A stretch of 64,000 nucleotides of DNA from QHXQ01 sp963788965 (lineage in GTDB: Bacteria; Acidobacteriota; Blastocatellia; Pyrinomonadales; Pyrinomonadaceae). Each line of letters starts with the position of its first letter. The first letter of the stretch is position 1. Shown piece by piece: positions 33,946 to 43,092 of this stretch. A program made the position numbers and the translations under genes. The stretch spans positions 124,001 to 188,000 of the forward strand of contig CAWBIK010000008.1 in the NCBI GenBank assembly GCA_963788965.1. Direction: 5' to 3'. The notes beneath the pieces were generated by a model, which ran no database searches, was not told the origin of the DNA, and saw only the letters and a program-made list of their open reading frames with translations.

Positions 33946-34257
33946 TTAATGCGCGGTTGGATGTTCGTGGGCGTAGTCGCCGCCGGGCGCGAGCGGGGCG
34001 CGATAACGGCCGAAGTGAAATGCGGCATCGGGTTCGGCGAAGGCGTACACGTCGAAGCCATATGCGTCAAAGTAGGCGGTCAGATCGTTCTCGGCGCACA
34101 GGAAGATCGCTGGCTGGTGGCCCGCCTCGACACGAATCTCCAATAGACGCTCGATCACTTCCAGCGGCGCGAACTCTCGAACCGGATCACGGTATGTACC
34201 CATCGCCTTCAACGCCTCCTTAGTCTTTTGACGCATCAGCCCCACATAAGGTTTCAT
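33946..34257 (-). CDS. Small hypothetical protein
   Basis: This 103-residue protein (from ATG 34257, MKPYVGLMRQKTKEALKAMG) has no signal peptide or membrane helix. The core, RDPVREFAPLEVIERLLEIRVEAGHQPAIFLCAENDLTAYFDAYGFDVYAFA, looks like a compact alpha/beta fold. The C-terminus is His-rich (YAHEHPTAH). I do not recognise the family. The frame is open to 34338, but that extension looks non-coding and no ribosome binding site decides the start. It is convergent with the phosphatase gene across a large inverted repeat. Confidence 0.5.
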   Translation of the reverse strand: MKPYVGLMRQKTKEALKAMGTYRDPVREFAPLEVIERLLEIRVEAGHQPAIFLCAENDLTAYFDAYGFDVYAFAEPDAAFHFGRYRAPLAPGGDYAHEHPTAH

Positions 34258-34362
34258 TAAAACTTGCGGTGCGCCGCACGCCGTGCCTACACTAAGATGT
34301 ACGCCGGACTCGGCGCGTTGGTTTGCGCGCGGCGTCACAAAAGTATGTTTACCGATCAGCGG

Positions 34363-34465
34363 TTATTCGTTGATTGATCTTCGGTCTTGGTTTGACGTTC
34401 GGCCTGAACCACTCACTTCGCAGCCAAGCGCAAATAACCAAGCACAAATATCAATCAACGAATAA
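34363..34465. repeat. Distant inverted repeat upstream of pilT
   Basis: TTATTCGTTGATT (34363-34375) recurs inverted as AATCAACGAATAA (34453-34465), about 77 bases apart. The region between contains repeats of CAAATA. It could be a protein-binding pair or a long hairpin. Function is unknown. Confidence 0.5.
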
Positions 34466-34511
34466 TCATTGATCACGCATTAAACCTGACTGACTGCTGA
34501 CTACTCCGCTT

Positions 34512-35703
34512 ATGACCACACAGCCAACGCCACCTCACCTCGCTGCGCCTCTGAATTTCGTCAACGTGTTGGACGCGATGCTTGCCGTCTCAGACAGGAT
34601 CAGCGATCTGGTCTTCTCGCCGGGTCGCCCGCCACAGGTCGAGTTGCTCGGCAAGCTACAAGGCGTCGAAGTGCCGGGCCTCGAAAAGTTGACCCCGGCG
34701 CACACGGCACGGCATCGCCAAGTTGCTGATCGGCAGTCATCAAGTCGCGGCCGAGAACTTGGAGAAGTACGGCTCGGCCGACCTTTCATTTAGCGCGCCC
34801 GGTGTGTCGCGCTTCCGCGTCAACGTCTTCATGCAGCGCGGGTCGCACGCCATCGTCATGCGTGTTATCCCGGCCCGCCCGCCGCAGTGGAGCGACTTCA
34901 ATCTGCCGCCGCAACTCAAAGAGATCGCCGAGTTGAAGAACGGCCTTGTGCTGGTGACGGGGCCGACCGGATCGGGCAAGTCCACCACGCTTGCCGCCGT
35001 CATCGATCTGATCAACGAGGCGAAAGCGTTTCACATCGTCACCATCGAAGACCCTATCGAGTTCCTGCACACGCACAAGAACTCGACCATCCACCAGCGC
35101 GAGCTACACTCGGACACGCCGAGTTTCGCCTTAGCCCTGCGCGCCGCCCTCAGACAAGCACCAAAGGTCATTCTTGTCGGCGAGATGCGCGACCGCGAGA
35201 CAATCGAAGTCGCCCTCGAAGCGGCCGAGACGGGTCACCTTGTCTTGTCCACCTTGCACACGATTGATGCCTCTAAAACAGTTGACCGCATCATCGGCGT
35301 CTTTCCCAAGAACGAGGAAGCGGCCATACGTTCGCGCCTCGCGCAGACGTTTCGTTACATCGTCTCGCAACGGCTATTGCCGCGCGCCGACCGCAAAGGG
35401 CGTGTCGCCGTCATCGAGATTCTGAAGTCCACCGCGCGCACGCGCGACTACATGGAACGCGGCGAGTCCGAAGGCCGCTCGCTCATCGACGCGATGGAAC
35501 AGGGCGAACTCGAAGGCATGCAAACCTTCGACGGCGTGATCGAACAGATGATCCGCAACGGCACGCTCAACAAAGACGAAGCCCTCGCTTATGCCTCCAA
35601 CCCCGGCAACCTGCAACTGCGCCTGACCGACTACGGCGGCCCCGCCGCACCCGCCGACAAACAACCCACGAGCGGCGGCTCGATGCTCGACATGCTGGAC
35701 TAA
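34512..35703 (+). CDS. pilT: Type IV pilus retraction-type ATPase PilT/PilU (frame break about 34707-34712)
   Basis: Two frames join into a 396-residue GspE/PilT-family ATPase. The N-terminal part (34512-about 34708) has LDAMLAVSDRISDLVFSPGRPP, equivalent to the N-terminal domain of PilT. The remainder contains the Walker A GPTGSGKSTTLAAVIDLIN, the Asp box TIEDPIEFLH, the Walker B KVILVGEMRDRETIEVALEAAETGHLVLSTLHT and the His box. Removing one base near 34710 gives HTAGIAKLLIGSHQVAAENLE without a stop. PilT powers pilus retraction and twitching motility at the inner membrane. The sequence could equally be PilU. The C-terminus ends with a Gly/Ser/Met-rich tail, unlike E. coli. A 24-bp terminator hairpin follows. 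Confidence 0.85.
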
Positions 35704-35728
35704 GCAGTAGACAGTTAAAGATAAGCAC

Positions 35729-35783
35729 AGGGCTGCCGGTTTAATCGTCTCAAGCTGCATGAGACGATTAAACCGGCAGCCCT
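35729..35783 (+). terminator. 24-bp perfect terminator hairpin after pilT
   Basis: The arm agggctgccggtttaatcgt... (35729-35752) pairs perfectly with 35760-35783, with a 7-base loop and a TTTT tail. Confidence 0.88.
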
Positions 35784-35843
35784 TTTCACCGCCTGCTACT
35801 TCCCCGGCATCGCGGCGTGCGTAGCGTGCGTCTAACTCTCACG

Positions 35844-37193
35844 ATGCGAACGAAGGGCTGGCCAATTCTGTTTTTGCTGTTCTCGTTGGGCGTGCTGATC
35901 TTGGCGCTTGCGTGTGGGCGTAAACCTGCGGCGCGTCGGACGAACGCGCTGCCGGCCATTGCTCTGCCAGCGGCGGCGCGGACTTGGACGCCGTTGCCTG
36001 CGCGCCCTCTGTCGCCACGTTTGCAGCGCGTGCGTGACCGGGCGATGCAGGCGGCCGCGGCGACGCGCGAGTTGGATTGGCAGATCGCGCCGGGCATGAT
36101 CGAGTTGACGGGTTGGGAGTACGGCACGCGCACTAAAGAGATGGCCGACGCGTTGGGCGGCGAGGAGTTGCACGCCTTGAGTCGGCTGGCGGCCGCGGGT
36201 GGACTGTTGCCCGCCGGGACTGACCTCGCCACGCTCGCCGCGAGTTTCGCCGCCGCTTCGGCCGGCGCAACCTATTCACCGCTCGACAAACAAGTCCTCA
36301 TGCTTGCCGACCCGCACGACAAAGGGCAGACGCGCGACTCGTTGCTTATGCACGAATTTGTCCACGCCTTGCAGGATCAGCACTTCGATCTGCTGCAACT
36401 GCTCGTCGCGCGCCCTTACGATTTCGACCGCGAAGAGGCCCTGTTCGCCGTCGTCGAAGGCGACGCGATGGACGTGCAACGTCGCTTGGAGTTCGGCCCC
36501 GCGTGGACGCGTCGCCCGCTCGACGACGTGGCGCGCTTCGAGGACGAAAGATTCAACGATTATCGCCGCGAGATCGGCGCGCTCTTTCCGCCGCTGCTGA
36601 CCGAGACTTTTATTTTTCGCTACCGCGACGGCGTGCGTTTCGTCGAAGCCGTCAGGCGAGCCGATGGAGCGCGCGGTGTGGACGAGTTGTTTCGTCGCCC
36701 GCCCGCTTCGAGCGAACAGGTCTTGCACCCGGAGAAGTATTTCGCGGGCGAGCAACCGCGCGATGTGCGTGTTGCGGCCGAGAGTTTTATCGCAGACGGT
36801 TGGCGCGTCGCGGCGGAGACACCGCTCGGCGAGATCGGCGCGCGCGGGTTGTTGCTCAAAGGCATGAACGCGAAAGAGGCCACACGCGCCGCCGCCGGTT
36901 GGGGCGGCGACCGCGCATACTTGTTCGAGCGCGCGGGCAGCTTGCCGCTCTTTGTCTGGCGCACCGCATGGGACAACGCGCCGGACGCCGCCGAGTTCTG
37001 CCGCGCTTACAACGCGCTGCAACAGCAGACTTCGACGCCCGTGCAGCATGAAACTGACGATGACAACACGTTCGTCTGGCGTGCAGGCGAACTGCTGACC
37101 GTTGTGCGTCTCGACGGCGACGCGGTGCTGATCATTCGCGGCGCGCAAGCGGATGTCGAGCGCGCACGCAATCTCGTCGCCCCGCGCGGCTGA
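35844..37193 (+). CDS. Lipoprotein with HExxH metalloprotease-like motif
   Basis: This 449-residue protein starts MRTKGWPILFLLFSLGVLIL and has a lipobox LALAC, with Cys24 the predicted lipidation site. A zinc-protease-like motif MHEFVHALQDQHFDL (H170, E171, H174) is followed about 30 residues later by VVEGDAMDVQRR, whose E205 could be a third metal ligand. This HEFVHALQDQHF plus EGDA arrangement recurs in predicted secreted metalloproteases of Actinobacteria, Chloroflexi and Acidobacteria, from memory. The C-terminal half (AAGWGGDRAYLFERAG, FVWRTAWD) is mixed alpha/beta and unrecognised. The start at 35844 is preferred over 35817 because the signal sequence begins there. It is likely anchored to the outer or inner membrane. 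Confidence 0.75.
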   Translation: MRTKGWPILFLLFSLGVLILALACGRKPAARRTNALPAIALPAAARTWTPLPARPLSPRLQRVRDRAMQAAAATRELDWQIAPGMIELTGWEYGTRTKEMADALGGEELHALSRLAAAGGLLPAGTDLATLAASFAAASAGATYSPLDKQVLMLADPHDKGQTRDSLLMHEFVHALQDQHFDLLQLLVARPYDFDREEALFAVVEGDAMDVQRRLEFGPAWTRRPLDDVARFEDERFNDYRREIGALFPPLLTETFIFRYRDGVRFVEAVRRADGARGVDELFRRPPASSEQVLHPEKYFAGEQPRDVRVAAESFIADGWRVAAETPLGEIGARGLLLKGMNAKEATRAAAGWGGDRAYLFERAGSLPLFVWRTAWDNAPDAAEFCRAYNALQQQTSTPVQHETDDDNTFVWRAGELLTVVRLDGDAVLIIRGAQADVERARNLVAPRG

Positions 37194-37319
37194 GTGTTTA
37201 AGCCGAGTTGTGCGGAAGGCTTGCTGTTAGCGCGGCGCGCGGTTAAGCTATGGCCCACATGACACGGTTCTTCTGCTTGGTCATTCAAGCCTGTTCATTG
37301 GTATAAGGAGCTACTCCTC

Positions 37320-38492
37320 ATGAGAAATCGATCCATTTTCACGCTGGTTGCTTTAGCTGCCTTGACGTTGACATTCTTCTGCGGCAGCGCGCGCGATAGC
37401 TTCGCGCAATCGAGGGACCCGCGCGTGATCTCTGCGCGGGCCGGCGGCGTCAACTTCGTCGCCGGTGACGTGTATTTCACGCGCGCCGGTTCGACCGTTG
37501 CGACAACGCTCACGAGGCAAGACAACTTGCGCGCCGGTGATCTGGTTAAGACCGGCACAGACGGGCGCGTTGAAGTGTTGTTGAACCCCGGCTCGTACCT
37601 ACGCGTCGGCGAAGATGCGGAGTTCATCCTGCTCGATGATTCGCTTGATAACTTGCGCCTCAAACTCGGCCGCGGCACGGCCATCATAGAGGCGCTAGGC
37701 GGTGACGACGCGCATCCGTTGCTTGCGCTCGACACGCCGCATACGAAGTTGACCATCATCCGCACCGGCATCTATCACGTTGAAGTAGCAGGCGGCGCGA
37801 CCGAGATCGCGGTCTTCAAAGGTCGCGCACAGGTCGGCGACAGTGCGGTGTTGGTGAAGGAAGGGCGCAAGGTCGTCGTGGCCGGTAACGGCGGCGGCGC
37901 GACCGAGGTGGCGAAGTTCGATAAGAAGCGCGAGGCAGATGCGCTCGACGATTGGAGTCGTGCGCGCGCGCAACAGTTGGCCATGACGAACGAACTCATG
38001 CGGCGCAACAACGGCCTCGCCCGCGCGCTTCAGAGCATGTACGAGCCGAATGGTTACTGGGGGCGCGGCCTCAGTTGGCTCAACACCGGCGGCTGGGTCA
38101 GGGGCGGCACGCGCTACGGCGTGCGCGGCTACTGGGTCTATGACAACTTCACCGGCTCGTGGTCCTTCGTCCCGTTCTTCGGCGGCCAGCAAGTGAGTTG
38201 CCCTTACGGTTACGGCTACAACACTGTGGTGGTCATGATGCCGCCGCGCCCGCAGAAGGACAATCTCGTTCCTTGTCGTGGTTGTCAGTCCGTCAAACTG
38301 GTTGACTATCGCCGCCTCGCGCCGAGCTTCCCCACGTTCGGTGATGACTACTCGAAGGGCGGCGCGAGCAAGATGGGCGGCTTCTCGTCGCCTTACCCCG
38401 GTAGTTCCGCGCCGATGCCTTCGTTCGATAAAGCGCCCAAGAACGATTCAGCCTCCCCATCGAAGGGCGGCGGCTCGAAGTACCCGCAGTAA
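37320..38492 (+). CDS. Exported FecR-domain protein
   Basis: This 390-residue protein has a signal peptide (SIFTLVALAALTLTFFCGSARDSFAQ). The FecR-type domain spans about 38-190: ARAGGVNFVAGDVYF, NLRAGDLVKTGTDGRVEVLLNPGSYLRVGEDAEF, TIIRTGIYHVEVAGGATEIAVFKGRAQVG, LVKEGRKVVV. In Acidobacteria such periplasmic FecR proteins are usually not linked to iron sigma factors. A helical part (EADALDDWSRARAQQLAMTNELM) and a Gly/Tyr/Trp-rich C-terminal region follow (GYWGRGLSWLNTGGWVRGGTRY, CPYGYGYNTV, CRGCQSV). The end is a Ser/Pro/Lys-rich tail. AAGGAGCTACTCCTC before the ATG supports the start. No FecI-like sigma factor lies nearby. Confidence 0.85.
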   Translation: MRNRSIFTLVALAALTLTFFCGSARDSFAQSRDPRVISARAGGVNFVAGDVYFTRAGSTVATTLTRQDNLRAGDLVKTGTDGRVEVLLNPGSYLRVGEDAEFILLDDSLDNLRLKLGRGTAIIEALGGDDAHPLLALDTPHTKLTIIRTGIYHVEVAGGATEIAVFKGRAQVGDSAVLVKEGRKVVVAGNGGGATEVAKFDKKREADALDDWSRARAQQLAMTNELMRRNNGLARALQSMYEPNGYWGRGLSWLNTGGWVRGGTRYGVRGYWVYDNFTGSWSFVPFFGGQQVSCPYGYGYNTVVVMMPPRPQKDNLVPCRGCQSVKLVDYRRLAPSFPTFGDDYSKGGASKMGGFSSPYPGSSAPMPSFDKAPKNDSASPSKGGGSKYPQ

Positions 38493-38515
38493 ACGAATAA
38501 AGTCAGCAGACAGCA

Positions 38516-38569
38516 GGCGGGCTGATGCAATGATGAATAGCTGCTTATTCATCAATCATCAGCCCGCCT
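38516..38569. terminator. Hairpin between convergent genes (FecR protein / CrtI-like)
   Basis: The left arm from 38516 (aggcgggctgatgc...) pairs with 38546-38569, with one or two bulges. T-rich sequence follows on the + strand. The flank has heptamer-like words GTCAGCA GACAGCA. Confidence 0.7.
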
Positions 38570-38587
38570 TCGCATTTTCTTTTGTGC

Positions 38588-40081
38588 TTAATGCTTCGAC
38601 GGCGCGATCTCATTCGCCACAATCAACGCGGCGTGCGTAACGGCGGCGACGCCTGCGCCGGGAAAAACCGTGTCGCCTACCATGTAGAGATTGGCGAACG
38701 GTGTGCGGTGCGTGAACGCATTCGGGCCGAAGCCGCTCAAGTCTTGCCCGATGCCGCCGATGCGACCGAGCGCGCGCCGCGTCTGCTCATAATAGGTGCG
38801 CGGCGTGGCCGTCTCGACAACCTCGATCCCGTCGCCCAACTCCGGCAAGCTGGCGTGTAGCCGCGTCCACCACGTTTCAAGCGTGGCCTGATCCTGCGCC
38901 GCGTGCTCGCTCTCGTCTTCGTGATAACTGAACCACTGCGCCGCGTCGGTGATGGTCGAGATGGTGACTGCGCGTTGCGCCTCGTGCTCGTCAGGCAACG
39001 CGCCGCCGAACATGAATTGCGCGCTGGTCGGATCGTAAGTCTCACGGTGTTGCCAATCGGTCAACGCAAGCACGTGTGCGGCGGGCAGACGCGCGGCGGC
39101 CGTCGTGTCTAAGGCCGCGAAGATCAGATAAGCGCCCCAACCGCGCACGTTACGCAGGCGGGCGCGCATGTCGGCGGGCGTGCGCTGCAAGCCGACGAGC
39201 TTGCCGTAGGTGTCCCAGACAGTGAGATTGCTGACGACGGCGCGAGTCGCTTCGATTCGTTCGCCGCTCAATAATTCGACGCCGGTTGCGTGCCCGCTGG
39301 CGTTCATCGTGAGGCGCAACGCGGTCGTGTCGCAGCGCAACGTGCCGCCGCTTTGTTTGAGTGCATCTGTGAGCGCGCGTGTGAGCGCGTCCGCGCCGCC
39401 GTCGATTGTGTAGAGGCCGCGACGTGGTTGTGCGAGCGCGCAGGCGGCATAGAGATAAGCGCATTCGGCGCTCGACGTTTGGGCCGAGAGTTGCAGTTGC
39501 GCGTCGATGAAACATTGGAAGCGCGGCGAGGTGTCTGTTAAGTGCGCGGCGGTTGTGTCGTGTTGCAGCGCGCGCAGTCTCGACGCAAGCCGCGGCTCGG
39601 CCGCCAGCAGTTTCATGCGCTGTAACTTGGTTGTGGTGACGAGCGCGGGCGTGCGTTGCGCGGCGCGATGCAGCGCGTCGGCCAGCGGTTCAAGCTCGCG
39701 GTAGAAGGCGACGGCCGCCGCCGCGCATTCGGGAAAGGCCGCGCGTAGATGAGCGGCAAATTCTTCGTCGCTCGCGCCGCCGACCGGCACGTCGATTATG
39801 TCGGGCAAGCGCACGACGTAAGCGGGCCGGCGCAGTGTGACCGCGGGCGGCGCGACCTTTAGTTCCGCGAAGACGCGCGCGTGTATCTCGCCCGGCTGCC
39901 AGCAAGCATAAAGACCCGCGCCCGGTTCAAACTCATAACCGCCGTGCATAAACGGCGTCGCGCAGCCGCCCGCGCGCGACTCTTTCTCCACCACGCACAC
40001 GCTGACGCCGCGTGCCGCCAACAGCGCCGCCGTCGTCAGCCCACCTAGCCCCGCGCCGACGACCACCACTTCATAACGCAT
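38588..40081 (-). CDS. FAD-dependent oxidoreductase of the phytoene desaturase/isomerase family
   Basis: This 497-residue protein has an N-terminal FAD dinucleotide-binding fold (VVVVGAGLGGLTTAALLAARGVSVCVVEKES, GxGxxG plus the acidic strand end). The motif AGGCATPFMHGGYEFEPGAG follows, and the C-terminal FAD-binding signature is MVGDTVFPGAGVAAVTHAALIVANEI. Both ends match CrtI/CrtISO-type carotenoid desaturases and isomerases and related retinol saturases. The substrate could be a carotenoid or another polyene, or an unrelated amine; no crtB or crtE is in the window. The upstream CPBP protease gene ends 4 bases away, implying one operon. The gene is complete. Confidence 0.82.
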   Translation of the reverse strand: MRYEVVVVGAGLGGLTTAALLAARGVSVCVVEKESRAGGCATPFMHGGYEFEPGAGLYACWQPGEIHARVFAELKVAPPAVTLRRPAYVVRLPDIIDVPVGGASDEEFAAHLRAAFPECAAAAVAFYRELEPLADALHRAAQRTPALVTTTKLQRMKLLAAEPRLASRLRALQHDTTAAHLTDTSPRFQCFIDAQLQLSAQTSSAECAYLYAACALAQPRRGLYTIDGGADALTRALTDALKQSGGTLRCDTTALRLTMNASGHATGVELLSGERIEATRAVVSNLTVWDTYGKLVGLQRTPADMRARLRNVRGWGAYLIFAALDTTAAARLPAAHVLALTDWQHRETYDPTSAQFMFGGALPDEHEAQRAVTISTITDAAQWFSYHEDESEHAAQDQATLETWWTRLHASLPELGDGIEVVETATPRTYYEQTRRALGRIGGIGQDLSGFGPNAFTHRTPFANLYMVGDTVFPGAGVAAVTHAALIVANEIAPSKH

Positions 40082-40085
40082 AAGT

Positions 40086-41045
40086 TTATAAATTCAACCC
40101 GACGGCGCGGGCCGCGGCCGCGAGCAACAGCCCCGTCGGTTCGGTCGCTTGCGGCGGACTGCGCACGTAAGCTTCGCGCAGGATGGCTGCGGACGTGATG
40201 CCGTTGAAGAGGAAGTGGACGACGACGCAAGGGAGCAGTCGCCCGGTCTGCGCGCGCAGCAGCGTCAGCGTCAAACTGAGCAGCGTGATGGCAGCGATCA
40301 CGCCGAAGTTGGCGCGATACTGATAGACGTGGACGAGGGCGAATAACCCCGCGACGATCAAGACCGCGCCCGGTGTGCCCAATCTGCGCGCCAGCGCCGG
40401 ATAGAGCACGCCGCGATAGACCGCCTCTTCAATAAGCGGCGCAGACAGAGTTGCCAGCACGACCACGATGATGCGCGCCGCCAGAGAGCTTGAGATGATC
40501 TTTTCCAGATCAGTCTCACCGCCCTTGAAGAAGTGCGCGATGACAACGTTGCAGACGAACAACAACCCGACGACGCCGAGACAGGCGAAGAACTCAAGCG
40601 CGCCGAGCCGGCGACTCCAACGCCAACCCGTCAACTCGCGGAACGAACGCCGGCCGTTATCCGTGATGAGCCACCAGACGAGCCACAACGTCAGCAAGTG
40701 TGCCGGGATGACGGCCGCGACCGAGATCAAAATGAAGTTGGGATCGGCGAGCAGCGTCTCTTTCAGTTTATCGGCGGGCAGGCGATTGAGGCGCGTGATG
40801 ATGTAAGCCATGCCGGCCACAGTCGGCACGATGAACAGCAGCATCACGCTCGCCAGCCAGACCAACAGGGCCGCGCCCACGTTCCACGGCGGATTGTCGG
40901 GCGCAGGCAAAGCAACCTGCGCCGGTTCGACGGCCGGCGCTATGTCCGCGACTAAATTGTTAACGGCTGTTCCCCCGGCGGGTGTCTCGCTCGGCGCATC
41001 CACGATAAGGCGAGTGTAAGAGACGCAGCGCAGGAGCGTCAACAC
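40086..41045 (-). CDS. CPBP family intramembrane glutamic-type protease
   Basis: This 319-residue integral membrane protein has about seven hydrophobic segments (LLVWLASVMLLFIVPTVAGMAY, ISVAAVIPAHLLTLWLVWW, FFACLGVVGLLFVCNVVIAHF). The CPBP/ABI signature is LIEEAVYRGVLYPALARRLG (EExxxR), followed by LFALVHVYQY and VVHFLFNGI, the conserved His and Asn of the later motifs. Such proteins resemble eukaryotic Rce1 and act in membrane protein maturation, bacteriocin self-immunity, or unknown processes. The N-terminal 60 residues are a Pro/Ala-rich cytoplasmic stretch. It is the first gene of a probable operon with the CrtI-like oxidoreductase. Confidence 0.85.
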   Translation of the reverse strand: MLTLLRCVSYTRLIVDAPSETPAGGTAVNNLVADIAPAVEPAQVALPAPDNPPWNVGAALLVWLASVMLLFIVPTVAGMAYIITRLNRLPADKLKETLLADPNFILISVAAVIPAHLLTLWLVWWLITDNGRRSFRELTGWRWSRRLGALEFFACLGVVGLLFVCNVVIAHFFKGGETDLEKIISSSLAARIIVVVLATLSAPLIEEAVYRGVLYPALARRLGTPGAVLIVAGLFALVHVYQYRANFGVIAAITLLSLTLTLLRAQTGRLLPCVVVHFLFNGITSAAILREAYVRSPPQATEPTGLLLAAAARAVGLNL

Positions 41046-41060
41046 AGGTCAGCGCAAAGC

Positions 41061-41124
41061 ATGAACCACGCAGACACAAAGAGACGAAAGTGCTGCTTAG
41101 CGTCTTCGCGTCTATGAGGTTCAT
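41061..41124. repeat. Imperfect inverted repeat of CAGACAC/AGACGAA words
   Basis: ATGAACCACGCAGACACAAA (from 41061) is partly complementary to CGTCTTCGCGTCTATGAGGTTCAT (41101-41124), with matching ends ATGAACC/GGTTCAT. It belongs to the same word family as 12233-12280 and 22061-22136. It lies between nudix and CPBP genes on the same strand. Confidence 0.55.
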
Positions 41125-41139
41125 AAGCAACTTGCAGGT

Positions 41140-41688
41140 TCACGCGCCATCGAGTCTAGCCGCGGCCATGGTCAAGCCGATGATCGTCTTGGCGTCTTCG
41201 ATCTCGCCGGCCGTGATCATGTCTAACGCGCGCGCGAGCGGCAGGCGGACGAGTTCGAGATGCTCGTCGTCTTCGGGCGAGGCGGTCGTCTCGGTCAAGT
41301 CGGTCGCAAGATAGAGCCACATCTTTTCGGTCAGGAAACCGGGCGAGACGAAGAATTCGCAGAGTTGTTCTAGCCGGCCGGCGACGAGGCCCATCTCTTC
41401 TTGTAGTTCGCGCGCGGCACATTCTTCGGGCGCTTCAAAGTTGTCGCGTGTGCCGGCCGCGATCTCCAACAGGTACTTGACGGCCGCGTGCCGGTACTGG
41501 CGCACGAGCATCACCGTCTGATCGGCGAAGACGGGCACGATAGCGGCGCTGCCCGGATGACGCACGATGTCGCGTTTGTATTCGTGTTCGCCCTCGCGCA
41601 CCTTGTCAACCGAAACCGTGAAGACGCGCCCGCTAAACACGTCCTCGCTCGCCAGCACTTCCGGCGCTTCCTTGTTTGATGTGTCCAT
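41140..41688 (-). CDS. NUDIX hydrolase, ADP-ribose pyrophosphatase type
   Basis: This 182-residue protein has the Nudix box GTRDNFEAPEECAARELQEEMGL (pattern Gx5Ex7REUxEExGU, all positions conserved), about residues 86-108. The N-terminal segment SEDVFSGRVFTVSVDKVREGEHEYKRDIVRHPGSAAIVPV and the loop FFVSPGFLTEKMWLYLATDL are typical of NudF-type ADP-ribose pyrophosphatases that hydrolyse ADP-ribose to AMP and ribose-5-phosphate. The start at 41688 fits the family N-terminus; the frame open to 41796 is not needed. It lies between the folC 3' end (64 bases) and the CPBP gene on the same strand. Substrate preference among nucleoside-diphosphate sugars is not certain. Confidence 0.9.
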   Translation of the reverse strand: MDTSNKEAPEVLASEDVFSGRVFTVSVDKVREGEHEYKRDIVRHPGSAAIVPVFADQTVMLVRQYRHAAVKYLLEIAAGTRDNFEAPEECAARELQEEMGLVAGRLEQLCEFFVSPGFLTEKMWLYLATDLTETTASPEDDEHLELVRLPLARALDMITAGEIEDAKTIIGLTMAAARLDGA

Positions 41689-41752
41689 ACGCGATCTTTT
41701 AATCAATCGCCGCGCAAAAGGCAAAGCCGCCCGCACATAATTTAAGCTGCGC

Positions 41753-43064
41753 TCAACTGCCCGACTCATCTGCCAGCAGTTGCTTAATCTCGCCAATCAG
41801 ATAGAGCGAGCCTGTGATGCAGACAAGACCTGCGGGCGGCGTCAACTCTTGCGCGCGTTTGAGGGCGCGGGCCGGCGACATGGCAAGTTCAAACGGAATC
41901 TGGTGTGCATAACGTTGGGCGAGTTGGGCCAGCACGTCGAGCGTGGCGGCACGTGGGTTGGTGGGCTGCGTCAGGACGATGCGCGCGGCGACAGGAAAAA
42001 GTGTGGCCGCGATCTCGTCGAGTTGTTTGTCGGCCATCGCGCCGAAGACGAGCGTGACGGGCGCGCTGACGAACTCGTCGAGATAAGCGCGCAAGGCTTG
42101 TGCGCCGGCCGGATTGTGCGCGCCGTCAAAGAGCAGCGCGGGCCGAGTCTCATGCAGCTCAAGCCGGCCGGATGTTCGGCCCATTTGTAGTCCTTCGATG
42201 ATGGCGGCGCGGGTGAAAGGGAAGCCGCGTGTGCGACGTAGCGTCTCGGCAAGCGCGATGGCGACGGCGGCGTTCGTCAGTTGATGTCGCCCACGTAAAG
42301 ATAGACGCACGCGTTCATACACATCATCGGCGGTGCAGAAAGTGACGAGCAAACGGCCATCGGCGGTCGCCTCTTCTACGCGCACGTCTTCAGTGGCCTT
42401 GATTGATGTCACGCCGCACGCGTGGCAACGCGCATTGATGACAGCAAGCGCACCGTCAATCTGCGGGGCGACGATTACGGCCGTGTCTCGGCCGGATGAT
42501 AGCGGCCTTTTCAGCCGCGATCTCTGCGAGCGTGTCGCCGAGGTAAGCTTGATGATCGAGCGCGATGGGCGTGATGGCGACGGTCGCGGCGCGCGCAACG
42601 GTCGTCGCGTCAAGGCGACCGCCAAGACCTGTTTCGAGGATGGCAAGTTCGACCTGCGCGGCGCGAAAGGCGACGAGCGCGATGGCCGTCACTTGTTCAA
42701 AGAAGGTCGGGCGCGCACCCGTCGCGGCGTGCAAGCTCTCGGCCGCCGCGCGGACGCGCGTGGCGTGGCGCGCAAACTCTGCGGGCGCGATCTGTATGCC
42801 GGCAATGTTGATGCGTTCGGTGATCGAGACGAGGTGCGGGGACGTGTAGAGGCCCGTGCGGATGCCGCCCGCGCGACTGATCGCGGCGAGCATGGCGGCG
42901 GTCGAGCCTTTGCCGTTCGTGCCCGCGATCTGCACGGCCGGATAAGCACGTTGCGGTTCGTCCAACGCGGCAAGCAGGCGTTCGACGTTGACGAGGCCGA
43001 GCTTCATCGCCAACGTCTCGTGCCCAAGACTCAATAGATACTTGACCGCCTCGTCGAACTGCAT
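41753..43064 (-). CDS. folC: Folylpolyglutamate synthase/dihydrofolate synthase (frame break about 42493)
   Basis: Two frames join, with one base removed near 42493, into a 436-residue FolC of normal length. The first holds the start MQFDEAVKYLLSLGHETLAMKLGL and the P-loop VQIAGTNGKGSTAAMLAAI, then YTSPHLVSITERINI, ARPTFFEQVTAIALVAF, LETGLGGRLDATT and ALDHQAYLGDTLAEIAAEKAAII. The second continues GRDTAVIVAPQIDGA, LRGRHQLTNAAVAIALAE, LLFDGAHNPAGAQALRAYL, LVFGAMADKQ and ITGSLYLIGEI. FolC adds glutamates to folates with ATP and is essential, so the break is likely a sequencing error. The accD gene ends 28 bases upstream; the accD-folC arrangement is widespread in bacteria. The start is 43064; 43085 is upstream in frame. 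Confidence 0.9.
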
Positions 43065-43092
43065 AGACGCAAAGGCGCAAAGCATTGGCGCG

